Assembly: GCF_938002845.1 (NCBI RefSeq)
Contig: NZ_CALKZP010000057.1
Span: 51,187-115,186, forward strand
Origin: an uncultured Campylobacter sp.
GTDB taxonomy: Bacteria > Campylobacterota > Campylobacteria > Campylobacterales > Campylobacteraceae
Length of the DNA stretch: 64,000 nt
Reading direction: 5' to 3'
Made by a program: the position numbers and the translations under genes. Below the pieces are notes generated by a model. The model did no database searches, was not told the DNA's origin, and saw only the letters and a list, made by a program, of their open reading frames with translations. Numbering within the stretch: the first letter of the stretch is position 1; every line of letters starts with the position of its first letter. Below are positions 8,705 to 17,272 of the stretch, piece after piece.

Positions 8705-8710
8705 TATAAT
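8705..8710 (+). promoter_or_regulatory. Putative extended -10 promoter for the second tor operon
   Basis: TGCTATAAT (TATAAT at 8705-8710) lies about 55 bases before the DsbI-like gene, with a T-rich stretch upstream. This is the best promoter candidate for the 8765-12518 operon. Confidence 0.55.
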
Positions 8711-8725
8711 TCCCTCATAAATTTA

Positions 8726-8756
8726 AATCTTAAGATTAGAAAGTATTCTTAAGAAT
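8726..8756. promoter_or_regulatory. Tandem 12-bp palindromes, putative operators
   Basis: Two perfect 12-base palindromes, AATCTTAAGATT (8726-8737) and ATTCTTAAGAAT (8745-8756), share the CTTAAG core and have centres 19 bases apart. They lie between the predicted promoter at 8705 and the start codon. The position just downstream of the start site suits a repressor or response regulator controlling the tor operon. The binding protein is unknown. Confidence 0.5.
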
Positions 8757-8764
8757 TTTATAAG

Positions 8765-9376
8765 ATGGAGGAGATCTTGAATAGATTGATCTTAAAGATT
8801 TACGCGTGGCAAAATACTGCCACGCCGTGGTTTTGGCTCTTTGTGATAAGCGCAGGATATCTTGCGGCATCATATTTTTTCTTTCAGCGCTGCCTTTTTA
8901 TGTCGCCTACGCAGATGAGCACCCTCGTGCGTCTGGGCTTTGCCGTAGCGGGCGTAGGCGCGCTCATCGGCTTGCTGATGTCCTTTAGCTTCATAGCAAG
9001 GCTCATTGCTTACCTGCTCGGCTTTGCAGGCGCGATATACGGCTATTTACAGAGCTCCGCGCCGCACCCCGCCGCAGATGCAGCAAATTGCCTCGCGGTA
9101 CCCGCTTTCCCTTTTGCAGCGCCGCTTGATAGCCTGCTACCGGAGCTATTTCGCCCCGCAAGCTGCACGGGTACCCCGTCCTTTCCCGCGGGCACCGCGC
9201 TTAGCGATGTGCAGAGCTTTTTCGGCGGATTTTACGGCGAGGGATTTTATCTGGTGCCGAGCATTAAATTTGCAGACGCGGTGCAGTGCGCGCAGGTAGC
9301 GTTTGCGGCATTCGCGGCTGTTTTGGCCGTGATGTTTGCGAGCTTTTTATACGGCAGATTTACGAGAAGTTTTTAA
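8765..9376 (+). CDS. DsbI/DsbB-like membrane protein lacking the CxxC pair
   Basis: A 203-residue inner-membrane protein with four to five helices. The large periplasmic loop matches the arylsulfotransferase-linked DsbI proteins: a Cys followed by xxPxFPF (C109), PELFRPASC (C134), then a GFYLVPSIKF segment. In that family the first loop reads PCEQCVYIR. Here the aligned segment is PTQMSTLVR (48-56), so both cysteines of the quinone-proximal CxxC are replaced (T49, S52), while C109 and C134 remain. Normal disulfide relay to quinone should therefore fail. The start is uncertain: ATG 8765 has no good binding site, while GGAGGAG inside the frame would serve a TTG at 8777. It leads the operon with the cytochrome at 9397. 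Confidence 0.65.
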   Translation: MEEILNRLILKIYAWQNTATPWFWLFVISAGYLAASYFFFQRCLFMSPTQMSTLVRLGFAVAGVGALIGLLMSFSFIARLIAYLLGFAGAIYGYLQSSAPHPAADAANCLAVPAFPFAAPLDSLLPELFRPASCTGTPSFPAGTALSDVQSFFGGFYGEGFYLVPSIKFADAVQCAQVAFAAFAAVLAVMFASFLYGRFTRSF

Positions 9377-9396
9377 AATTTTAAGAAAGGATAAGC

Positions 9397-10005
9397 ATGA
9401 AGTTTTTAAATTCTATTGCGGCTGCGGCGGCTCTTACGGCTGTGATCGCAAGCTACGCTGGCGCCGAGGTTAAGGCGGGCGAGACGCTTTACGGCACGGT
9501 GTTAAAGCAGGTAAGCGTAAGCGGCGATTTGTCGCACAAGGACGGCAGGCTGCTGCCCACAAACGCCATAGAGGTTTTGGAGGTTAAGGACGGAGTAGTG
9601 AAATTTTCGCTCACCGGCTATCAAAATCCAAAGGCGCCCAACGTTATTTATTTCACGCCTAAAGCGCGCATAATCGCGGTGGCGTTTTCGAAGCAGGCTA
9701 AATTTCAAAGCGAGAGTTTGGGCGAAGAGGATGGCTTTAATAAAGTTAAAATAACCGCCTACACCGACGAGGGCGCGCTAAGCGGCGACGTGGATAAAAT
9801 TTTCGCGGGAGCGAAGGAGAAATTCGAAGCCTCGTGTAGCGTCTGTCACGCTCTGCACCAGCCCGTCAGCTATGAAGCCAACAGATGGCCGGGCTACATC
9901 AAATCGATGCTTTCGCGCACGCCTATTAGCAAGGATGAGAGCTGGACGGTGGTGCAGTATCTGCAAAAGCACTCCAAGGACGTAAATTTAAAGGATATGA
10001 AATGA
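9397..10005 (+). CDS. Periplasmic monohaem cytochrome c, TorC-like (copy 2)
   Basis: A 202-residue exported cytochrome with a clear signal peptide (1-23, cleavage near AGA). The single CxxCH is at C147, C150, H151, followed by HQPVSYEANRWP, which parallels HEPKSFTANQWP in the cytochrome at 91. The two are clear paralogues. It overlaps the start of the molybdoenzyme by four bases (ATGA), so translation is coupled. AAGGA precedes the start. Its role is electron delivery to the partner reductase in the periplasm. Confidence 0.87.
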   Translation: MKFLNSIAAAAALTAVIASYAGAEVKAGETLYGTVLKQVSVSGDLSHKDGRLLPTNAIEVLEVKDGVVKFSLTGYQNPKAPNVIYFTPKARIIAVAFSKQAKFQSESLGEEDGFNKVKITAYTDEGALSGDVDKIFAGAKEKFEASCSVCHALHQPVSYEANRWPGYIKSMLSRTPISKDESWTVVQYLQKHSKDVNLKDMK

Positions 10006-12518
10006 AAAGACGAAATTTTTTAAAGCTCGGCGCGGCGGTTTCGGCGCTTCCGCTCATCCCAAGCTCGATGCTCGCGGCGGATAAACTTACCGCGCTTAAG
10101 AAAAACGGCGAAATTTTAACCGCGGCGCGATGGGGAATTTTAAAAGCGAGCGTCAAAAACGGAAAGATCGTAAGGTCTGCGCCGTGGAAGATCACCTCTA
10201 AAATTCCAAATACTCTTCAAAATACGATGGCGGATCTCGTTTATAACACGCGCATCAAAGCGCCGATGGTGCGAAAATCCTATCTCGCCGATCCCGATAA
10301 TCCAAAGCCCGAGCTTCGAGGGCTTGACGAATGGGTCGAAGTAAAATATGAAGACGCGATCAAGCTCGTCGCGCGCGAGCTTAAAAAGACGCGCGAGCAA
10401 AAGGGCGCGGACTCAGTGTTTGCGGGCAGCTACGGCTGGCAGAGTACGGGCAACGTGCATGTCTCAAGGACGCTACTTCATAGATTTATGAACTTAAGCG
10501 GCGGCTTTGCGGGCGTCACGGGCGATTACTCCACGGGTGCGGCACAGGTCATAATGCCGCACGTAACGGGCTCAAATCAGGTCTATGAGCAGCAAACCTC
10601 GTGGCCGGTGGTGCTTGAAAACTCCAAAGTAGTGGTCTTTTGGGGGCTCAATCCGATCTCTACGCTTCGCGTGGCATGGACGAGCTCGGACGAGCAGGGA
10701 TTTAAGTATTTCGAACAGCTAAAAAACAGCGACAAAGAGATCATCATCATCGATCCGATTAAAACCGTAAGCGGCAAGTATTTTGAGGGCAAGGCGCGAT
10801 GGATCACCCCTCGCCCGAACACCGACGTAGCGATGATGCTAGGCATGGCGCAGCACCTCTATTCGCAGGGCAAGTACGATAAGGAATTTTTACAAAGCTA
10901 CACCGTGGGCTTTGAAAAATTCGTGCCGTACCTCACGGGGCAGAGCGACGGCGTAGCCAAGACGCCGGAGTGGGCTAGCGAAATTTGCGGCATTAGCGCG
11001 GACGTGATCAAAGAGCTTGCGATAAAATTTTACGAGAACCGCACGATGATAATGGCCGGTTGGGGTATCCAGCGCGCTCATCACGGCGAGCAGGCGCACT
11101 GGATGATCGTGACTTTGTGCGCGATGCTAGGGCAGATCGGACTTGCAGGAGGCGGCTTCGGCTTTAGCTACCACTACGCTAACGGCGGCGCGCCTACCTG
11201 CGCGGGCGGCGTAATCGGCGGAATGAACGCGGCAAGCGTCGGCGTCGTTAAGGACGGCAAATTTTTAGGGCTTGCGCAGGATCAGAAGCAAGGCGGCGAA
11301 GCAACTCAAGCGTGGCTGGTAAATACGGCGAAGGTTGCCTTCCCTCTAGCTCGCATCGCGGACGCGCTGTTAAATCCTGGCAAGACGATCGACGCGAATG
11401 GCAAAAAGATCACCTATCCGCAGATCGATTTCATCTACTGGGTCGGCGGAAATCCTATCGTACACCATCAAGATACCAACACCAACATCAAGGCTTGGCG
11501 CAAGCCGCGCACCATCGTAGTAAATGAAATTTACTGGACGCCGACTGCGAAGATGGCAGACATCGTGTTCCCGACCACGACGGAGTATGAGCGCAACGAC
11601 ATCACGATGAGCGGAGACTACTCCAATATGCATATCATCCCGATGAAGCAGGTCGTCGCCAAGCAGCACGGCGCGAAGGACGATTATCAAATTTTTACCG
11701 ACCTTTGCAAGGCTTACGCGGACGGGCTTGCCGAGGTTTATACGGACGGCGGCAAAACGGAGATGGATTGGATCAAAGAATTTTACGAAGGAGCAGCTAG
11801 CGCCGTGAATGCAAACACCGCTTTAGGAATACAGATGCCGAGCTTTGAGCAGTGGTGGGAGAAAAACGAGCCGACGGAATTTTACGAAACGCCTGAGAGT
11901 GCTGCGTACGTGAGCTTTGAGGATTTTAGAAATGATCCCGTTTTGGAGGCTTTGGGAACGCCTAGCGGATTAATTGAAATTTACTCCGATACGATCGCCG
12001 CAATGAACTACAAAGACTGCGGCGCGCATCCGATGTGGTTCGAGCCCGTCGAGTGGCTCGGGATGAAGGATAAACCTGCGAAATTTCACCTGCTTAGTCT
12101 GCATCCGCTTGATCGCTTGCATTCACAGCAGAGCAACACCTCAAATCGCAAGAGATACGCCGTCGCGGATCGCGAGCCTGTGCTAATAAATACCGAGGAC
12201 GCTAAGGAGCTCGGCATTAAGCAGGGCGATCTGGTGCGCGTGTTTAACGCTCGCGGCGAAATTTTGGCGGGAGCCAACGTAAGCGGCGACATAATGCGCG
12301 GCGTGGTGCAGATCTTCGAAGGTGCGTGGTATGATCCTAACGCCGAGGGGCTTTGCAAAAACGGAAATCCGAACGTGCTTACGATCGATCTTCCTACGAG
12401 CGAGCTTGCCAACGGCAACATCTCCCACACGGCGCTAGTAAATATCGAGCTTTATAAACATAAGGCGGGCGAGGATATTAAACTAACCGCATTTATGCCG
12501 CCTAAAGGGGCGAAGTAA
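10002..12518 (+). CDS. Tat-exported molybdopterin oxidoreductase, TorA/BisC-type (copy 2)
   Basis: An 838-residue periplasmic S-/N-oxide reductase. The Tat motif RRNFLK is at residues 3-8. There is no [4Fe-4S] motif at the N-terminus. The molybdenum-ligand serine is S177 in GDYSTGA, and a YGW (144-146) precedes it at the active-site tryptophan position. The cofactor-binding C-terminal domain (about 690-838) carries LINTEDAKELGIKQGDLVRV. It is probably reached by electrons from the cytochrome encoded four bases upstream in overlap. It differs from copy 1 in the active-site entry region (GSYGWQSTG versus GECYWWGGSG), which may mean a different substrate. It ends the operon. Confidence 0.88.
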   Translation: MKRRNFLKLGAAVSALPLIPSSMLAADKLTALKKNGEILTAARWGILKASVKNGKIVRSAPWKITSKIPNTLQNTMADLVYNTRIKAPMVRKSYLADPDNPKPELRGLDEWVEVKYEDAIKLVARELKKTREQKGADSVFAGSYGWQSTGNVHVSRTLLHRFMNLSGGFAGVTGDYSTGAAQVIMPHVTGSNQVYEQQTSWPVVLENSKVVVFWGLNPISTLRVAWTSSDEQGFKYFEQLKNSDKEIIIIDPIKTVSGKYFEGKARWITPRPNTDVAMMLGMAQHLYSQGKYDKEFLQSYTVGFEKFVPYLTGQSDGVAKTPEWASEICGISADVIKELAIKFYENRTMIMAGWGIQRAHHGEQAHWMIVTLCAMLGQIGLAGGGFGFSYHYANGGAPTCAGGVIGGMNAASVGVVKDGKFLGLAQDQKQGGEATQAWLVNTAKVAFPLARIADALLNPGKTIDANGKKITYPQIDFIYWVGGNPIVHHQDTNTNIKAWRKPRTIVVNEIYWTPTAKMADIVFPTTTEYERNDITMSGDYSNMHIIPMKQVVAKQHGAKDDYQIFTDLCKAYADGLAEVYTDGGKTEMDWIKEFYEGAASAVNANTALGIQMPSFEQWWEKNEPTEFYETPESAAYVSFEDFRNDPVLEALGTPSGLIEIYSDTIAAMNYKDCGAHPMWFEPVEWLGMKDKPAKFHLLSLHPLDRLHSQQSNTSNRKRYAVADREPVLINTEDAKELGIKQGDLVRVFNARGEILAGANVSGDIMRGVVQIFEGAWYDPNAEGLCKNGNPNVLTIDLPTSELANGNISHTALVNIELYKHKAGEDIKLTAFMPPKGAK

Positions 12519-12895
12519 GGATTGGGGCGGTTTGTGTTTTAAGACTGGCTCATTGCTGGCTTGGACTAGATACGCCAATCCTCTACGGGCTTTAGCCAAA
12601 CTCGCCGTGGTTTTGCTACGGCGAGGCATATCGATTTCGACTTACCGCTGCTTTATATATTCCGGCTGTGTATTGGGACCAATTTGCTTGCTACAGCCTC
12701 GCGACTTCAACGATAGGTCGCGGAGCTGATTTAAATTTTATAGCCTTGCGCTTGCAGTGATGACTGAGTTGATTTGATTTATCGTAACTTTGAGCTGTGG
12801 CAGGCTGGAGATAACAGCAAGTAATATTTGCCTCGCCGCCCCACTCTGCCCTATTTGCTGGTGAAATTTAACGGCTTGCCGTTTGGACTAAAATT
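12519..12895. other. Spacer without a supported gene
   Basis: A 65-codon frame at 12532-12729 has no ribosome binding site and an arginine- and cysteine-rich composition unlike the neighbouring proteins. I see no RNA gene or terminator of note. Confidence 0.6.
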
Positions 12896-13213
12896 TCAAT
12901 CCAAACTAAAAAACCGCCTAAGCTTCCATTTAAAATTTTTCTTCGGAATTTGCGTATCGCTAAAATCGTCGCTGTAAATTTCATTTTTATCGGTGAAATA
13001 GCCGCTGTTTTGAGCCTGCGGTATAAAGTCGGTCTGATCTTCTATTTTTACGTTTAGCGCCTTGAAATATTGCAGCAGCTCATGATACTCTTTTGCAGAT
13101 ACCGCATTTACTAAAAAGAAATTTCTGTTGTTAAATTTAACGACGAAATTTCTTTTTAACAGCCAAAGGCAAAATTTCGAAATTTGCTGTCTTAAATCCA
13201 GACTGAATTTCAA
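12896..13213 (-). CDS. Small hypothetical protein
   Basis: A 105-residue basic protein with no signal peptide. A helical N-terminal half contains a KxNNRNFFLVNAV strand, and the tail is acidic then basic. I recognise no family. The start lies close to a weak upstream purine stretch. It sits in a stretch of AT-richer accessory DNA together with the toxin-antitoxin pair. It may be a real small gene, but support is only composition and length. Confidence 0.4.
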   Translation of the reverse strand: MKFSLDLRQQISKFCLWLLKRNFVVKFNNRNFFLVNAVSAKEYHELLQYFKALNVKIEDQTDFIPQAQNSGYFTDKNEIYSDDFSDTQIPKKNFKWKLRRFFSLD

Positions 13214-13329
13214 AATTTTAAGCCATAAAATAAGATAAAATTTTAAAATTCCACGCCTTTTTTTGGGTGTGAAAGTTTTTATTTTGGGACAAATACTACC
13301 GCTTTGATATTGATGCTTTTGTGCGTATT

Positions 13330-13592
13330 TTACTTATCTCCATAGTGAGTTTTACACTGAGCTATTTCTATGGCACCATTAGATATTCTAAATACGAGCC
13401 GATTTTTTCCATCTATTCTAACACTATAAAGCCCCGATAAATTGCCCTTTAGCGCTTCGGGTTTGCCTATACAATCGTAGCCGTTACGCTCTATATCTAG
13501 GATTAACTTATTTATGCGCTTTAGGATATTTTTATCATTTTCCTGCCAATACAGATAATCCTTCCAAGCTTCTTGCGACCAGATTTTTTCAT
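13330..13592 (-). pseudogene. yoeB: YoeB-type mRNA interferase toxin, out of frame by one base at an A6 tract
   Basis: The minus strand encodes a full YoeB-like toxin: IWSQEAWKDYLYWQ, then GKPEALKGNLSGLYSVRI, and CKTHYGDK at the C-terminus, where His-Tyr are catalytic-site residues of the family. The ATG at 13592-13590 overlaps the antitoxin stop as ATGA, the usual arrangement. However, the A-run after it has six As, whereas seven would give M-K-K-I-W. As written, the ATG frame runs out of phase and soon stops, and the toxin frame itself has no start codon. One inserted A, or a -1 ribosomal slip on AAAAAA, restores an 87-residue toxin with no other defect. It may be a sequencing slip, a true mutation or recoding. 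Confidence 0.8.
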
Positions 13593-13852
13593 TGGTCCGC
13601 TTCTAACAAATCGTGCTCAATCCCGCTATTTTCCTTTAATTCGTCAAAAGAGCGCTTAAGATGAGATAAATTTTCGTGGCTGTAAAAGGGATCTGCCGTC
13701 AGCTCGAAAGGAATTTTGCGTTCTTGCAATACTTTTTTAGCAAATATTGTAAAAGCAGTAGTTAAATTTAGCCCCATTTCAGAGCATACTTCCTCCAACC
13801 CTTTTTTAAGCTCGGCATCCATTCTAAAATTTACGTTTATAGATCGCGTCAT
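13589..13852 (-). CDS. RelB/DinJ-family antitoxin
   Basis: An 87-residue antitoxin. The ribbon-helix-helix start (SINVNFRMDAELKKGLEEVCSEMGLNLTTAF) is typical of DinJ/RelB proteins, which bind both their own operator and the toxin. The C-terminal acidic tail (about 55-87) is the toxin-wrapping part. GGAGAC lies six bases before the ATG, and the operator palindrome overlaps the promoter upstream. It overlaps the toxin start by three bases. The antitoxin itself appears intact. Confidence 0.88.
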   Translation of the reverse strand: MTRSINVNFRMDAELKKGLEEVCSEMGLNLTTAFTIFAKKVLQERKIPFELTADPFYSHENLSHLKRSFDELKENSGIEHDLLEADQ

Positions 13853-13869
13853 ATTGTCTCCTTTTTGAC

Positions 13870-13900
13870 TGCATTATACATTATTTATATGGATAATGCA
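13870..13900 (-). promoter_or_regulatory. Antitoxin promoter and operator palindrome
   Basis: Eight-base arms TGCATTAT (13870-13877) and ATAATGCA (13893-13900) frame a 15-base centre. One arm contains the minus-strand -10 box TATAAT (13873-13878). This layout fits autorepression by the antitoxin-toxin complex. Confidence 0.6.
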
Positions 13901-13976
13901 ATGATTTATAAATATGCTTTGCTAAAATTCCATTACGAGAGAACACTATTAATTCTAAATCTAGCAAGATTTTAAT

Positions 13977-15290
13977 TCAAAACGAAATATGCATACTAAG
14001 CGCGATTATACATAAAAGTAGCGCCAGCGGGACATAGACAAAGCGTCCGATGTCATACCAGAGCTTGCCGTGAACCCTCTCTGCGCCTAGATTGATCTCA
14101 TCTAAAATTTCATTACGCTTAATCACCCAAAACCACGATATCGCGCCGATTACTGCTCCGATCGGAATGATATAAATCGATACGAAATCCATCCACGGAC
14201 CCCATGAGCTTATCGCTTCCATACCAAGACCCGCACCAAGGCAGATCGCGCACAATAGCGCAAGCGTGAAGGCGCGGCTTAGCCTTGGAAACTTATGCAT
14301 TAGCGATTCGGCGACTACTTCGAACATATTTTGAAGCGATGAAATTCCACCAAAAATCACGGCGGTAAATAAAATCACTGCAAAAATTCTACCGCCTGCC
14401 ATATCTTGCAAAATTTTAGGCAGAGTTACGAAAAGTAGCTTAGGCCCCGCCGCAGGATCCATTCCGTAAGCAAATACTGCAGGGATCATCACTAGCGCAG
14501 CTACCATCGCAGCTAGCGTGTCAAATAGCGCGGTATTTTTCGCCGCAGATACGATGTCTTCGTCCTTGGATAGATACGCGCCATAAACGATCATCCCTGA
14601 GCCTGTAATCGATAGCGAGAAAAACGCCTGTCCCATCGCAGAAATCCAAACCATCGGATCTGCTAGCTTAGTAAAATCGGCGCCGAAAAGAAACGCATAT
14701 CCGCCCGCAGCGCCTTGCAGTGTCGCGACCCTAATTGCCAAAATTGCAAATAGCACGAAAAATAACGGCATCATAATTTTATTCGTTTTTTCGATGCTTT
14801 TGGCGCCGAAAAACAGCGTCAGCAACGTACCTGCGACGATTATGCAGTGATAAGGCACCACGGAGTAGGGCGTCAGGGCAAAAGAGTTGAACCACGTATC
14901 GGTATTTTCGCTCATTAGCGAGCCGTCTATGGCTTGAACTAGCGCTTTTAGAACGTAGGCGATGATGACGGCATAGCCCACTGCGATACACATCGAACCG
15001 GCAAGCGGTAGCCAGCCGATAACCTTACCGATAGCGCCAAGTCCGCGGCTTTTCCACGCGTATTCGTATGAGCCTAGCGTGCCTGTTTTGGCGCGGCGAC
15101 CGATCGCGTATTCGGCGCTTAGGCCTACGTATGAAAACAGCGCTACGAAAAAAACGTAGATTATCAAGAATGCGCCGCCGCCGTTCGTGCCGAGTTTGTA
15201 AGGGAAGCCCCAGACATTTGCCATACCTACAGCAGAGCCCACGCAAGCGATGATAAAGGCCCAACGCGATGAGAATTTGTGTTTTGTCAT
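13977..15290 (-). CDS. Sodium-dependent transporter of the NSS/SNF family
   Basis: A 437-residue inner-membrane symporter with about eleven helices. The TM1 signature GSAVGMANVWGFPY (about 17-30) is the sodium- and substrate-binding segment of neurotransmitter:sodium symporters. A second unwound-helix segment is visible around ITGSGMIVYGAYL. Bacterial members with eleven to twelve helices import amino acids with sodium. The substrate cannot be told. It is a monocistronic gene. Confidence 0.9.
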   Translation of the reverse strand: MTKHKFSSRWAFIIACVGSAVGMANVWGFPYKLGTNGGGAFLIIYVFFVALFSYVGLSAEYAIGRRAKTGTLGSYEYAWKSRGLGAIGKVIGWLPLAGSMCIAVGYAVIIAYVLKALVQAIDGSLMSENTDTWFNSFALTPYSVVPYHCIIVAGTLLTLFFGAKSIEKTNKIMMPLFFVLFAILAIRVATLQGAAGGYAFLFGADFTKLADPMVWISAMGQAFFSLSITGSGMIVYGAYLSKDEDIVSAAKNTALFDTLAAMVAALVMIPAVFAYGMDPAAGPKLLFVTLPKILQDMAGGRIFAVILFTAVIFGGISSLQNMFEVVAESLMHKFPRLSRAFTLALLCAICLGAGLGMEAISSWGPWMDFVSIYIIPIGAVIGAISWFWVIKRNEILDEINLGAERVHGKLWYDIGRFVYVPLALLLCIIALSMHISF

Positions 15291-15934
15291 AAAGCCATCC
15301 GTGTGAAAAATTTTCGTTATGGTAGCAAAAAGGAATTTAAGATTTATTTATGCGGAATTTTAAGGCGTGCCAACTTGATTACTGAGGAATTTTTAGAATT
15401 TAAAATTGCGAAGTTTTAAAGTAAGATTGGTGAAATTTTACGATTAAAATCGATAGAGTTAATTCTGCGATACTACGCGGCAAAATTTTATCTTTAATAA
15501 TTTTAGAATTTTACGTTTAGACTTTGGCTTTAAAATCCGCTTAGCCCAGGCTTGTAGCAGGGCTTGATATTTAAGTTAGCCGAGAAATTTAGATCAATTG
15601 AAATTTTAAAATTCCGCGAAATTTTGAAATTTTTAAAATCTACGATCTCGCAAAATTTGAAAACAGGCTTATCAAGAAATTTTATCTGGCGCCGCTCTGG
15701 CAGAATTTTCGCGGTAGAATTTCGCCTTTCGTTTGCAGCGCGCTTATAAATAGCACTTTTATGACGCTCTGAAGGGCGGTGGGAATTCCTCTACCCGCTA
15801 TTAGGGCATCTATACGGGAGCGGCAAATAAATTTTTGCCCTATATGGGGATTGAGAGCGTCGCAAGTGGCAGCGCGCTTAAAATTTACGGCGCGCAGCAT
15901 TGCAAAGTGGAATTTTATTAACCCGCACTTTGGC
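15291..15934. other. Spacer rich in AATT-centred motifs
   Basis: No convincing gene. The spacer contains many short blocks of the type GAAATTTT, AAAATTCC and TAAAATTT. Short open frames here have biased composition and no binding sites. Confidence 0.6.
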
Positions 15935-17272
15935 TTAGTTATTTTTCTCCGCTTCTTCGTTTTCTTGCGGTTGCGCGACTACTTTTTTGATCGCTTTTAC
16001 GAGCGAAACTCTTGTGCCATCCATTCGCAGTACCTCGTAATCGCAGTTTTCATCGCTTATTTTATCGCCGATTTCAGGTAGGCTGCCGAAGAGGTTAAAG
16101 ACGTAGCCGCCAATCGTTAGCTGCTCGGTCTCCTCGTCGAAGTCGATGCCCATCACCTCCTCGACGCCTTCGATCTCGAAGCGGCCTCTAAACTCAAAGG
16201 TGTTCTCGTCGATACATTTAAAATTTTGTGCATTCGCGTCGTGTTCATCGTTGATGTCGCCAAAAATTTCTTCTATTATATCTTCCATCGTCAAAAATCC
16301 CGCCGTGCCGCCGTATTCGTCGATGACGAGCGCGGCAAAAATGCGCTGCTTATTCATCATCGGTAAAATTTTAGAGATCGGGCTGTTTTCAGGCACGATG
16401 ATGAGCTTGCGCACGATCTTATCGAAGCTTTTATCTCCCTTTTGCTGGATGATGTCGCGGATGTGGATGAGGCCTAGGACATTGTCCTTGCTGCCGTCGA
16501 TATATGGGAAGCGCGTAAATTTCGACTGCAATACGGTTGCGTAGTTTTCATCGTAGCTTTTTTGCTTATTTAGGCATATGAGATCGCGCCTCGGCGTCAT
16601 TATCTCTTTGGCGACCGTGTCGCTGAAATCGACGGCGTTTTTGATGATCTCGGTCTCTAGGCTATCGAGCACACCACCTTTTAGGCTCTCGCTCGCGATG
16701 ATTTTGATCTCCTCGTCAGAAAGCGCGAGCTCGCTCTCTTTAGCGGGCTTTACGCCGATGATTTTAAGCGAGACGGCGGCGATGAAGTCAAACGCCTTGA
16801 TGATCGGAAAAAACATAATCCAAAAAATATGAAGCGGTCTAGAGATAAAAAGCACGATCTTCTCGGTTTTAGCAATAGCGATGGATTTTGGCACTAGCTC
16901 GCCGAGTACGACATGAAATAGCGTAACGAGCGTAAAAGATATGACGAAGGCGATCGTATGCGCCGCCGCTCCGCCGCCTATGCCGATGGATCTTAGTGGC
17001 AGCTCGATCAGTCTTGATACCGCGGGCTCACCGATCCAGCCGAGGGCGAGCGAGCTTATCGTAATGCCTAGCTGAGTGGCGCTGAGATAGGTGTCTAGGG
17101 AGTTTGAAATTTTAAAAGCGAGCTTTGCGTTTGGAATTTTATCCTTGATAAGCTCTTCGAGGCGAGACTTTCTTACTTTGACGATTGAGAATTCCGAAAG
17201 AACGAAAAAAGCATTCATAAAGATGAATACAAAAGCTAAAACTAACATTAAAACCGAACTGTCCGTGTCCAA
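15935..17272 (-). CDS. DUF21-CBS-CorC/HlyC membrane protein (hemolysin C/TlyC family)
   Basis: A 445-residue membrane protein. Order: DUF21 transmembrane domain (about 1-190, three to four helices), a CBS pair (about 205-335, with EIMTPRRDLICL opening the first), and a CorC_HlyC domain (about 350-430). Family members are linked to magnesium or cobalt efflux and resistance, despite the hemolysin label. The C-terminal tail is rich in Gln and Glu. It is a single gene. Confidence 0.88.
   Translation of the reverse strand: MDTDSSVLMLVLAFVFIFMNAFFVLSEFSIVKVRKSRLEELIKDKIPNAKLAFKISNSLDTYLSATQLGITISSLALGWIGEPAVSRLIELPLRSIGIGGGAAAHTIAFVISFTLVTLFHVVLGELVPKSIAIAKTEKIVLFISRPLHIFWIMFFPIIKAFDFIAAVSLKIIGVKPAKESELALSDEEIKIIASESLKGGVLDSLETEIIKNAVDFSDTVAKEIMTPRRDLICLNKQKSYDENYATVLQSKFTRFPYIDGSKDNVLGLIHIRDIIQQKGDKSFDKIVRKLIIVPENSPISKILPMMNKQRIFAALVIDEYGGTAGFLTMEDIIEEIFGDINDEHDANAQNFKCIDENTFEFRGRFEIEGVEEVMGIDFDEETEQLTIGGYVFNLFGSLPEIGDKISDENCDYEVLRMDGTRVSLVKAIKKVVAQPQENEEAEKNN

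Noticed and set aside
12532..12729. 65-codon + strand frame after torA copy 2
   Set aside because: No ribosome binding site, cysteine- and arginine-rich composition and no resemblance to a protein family.
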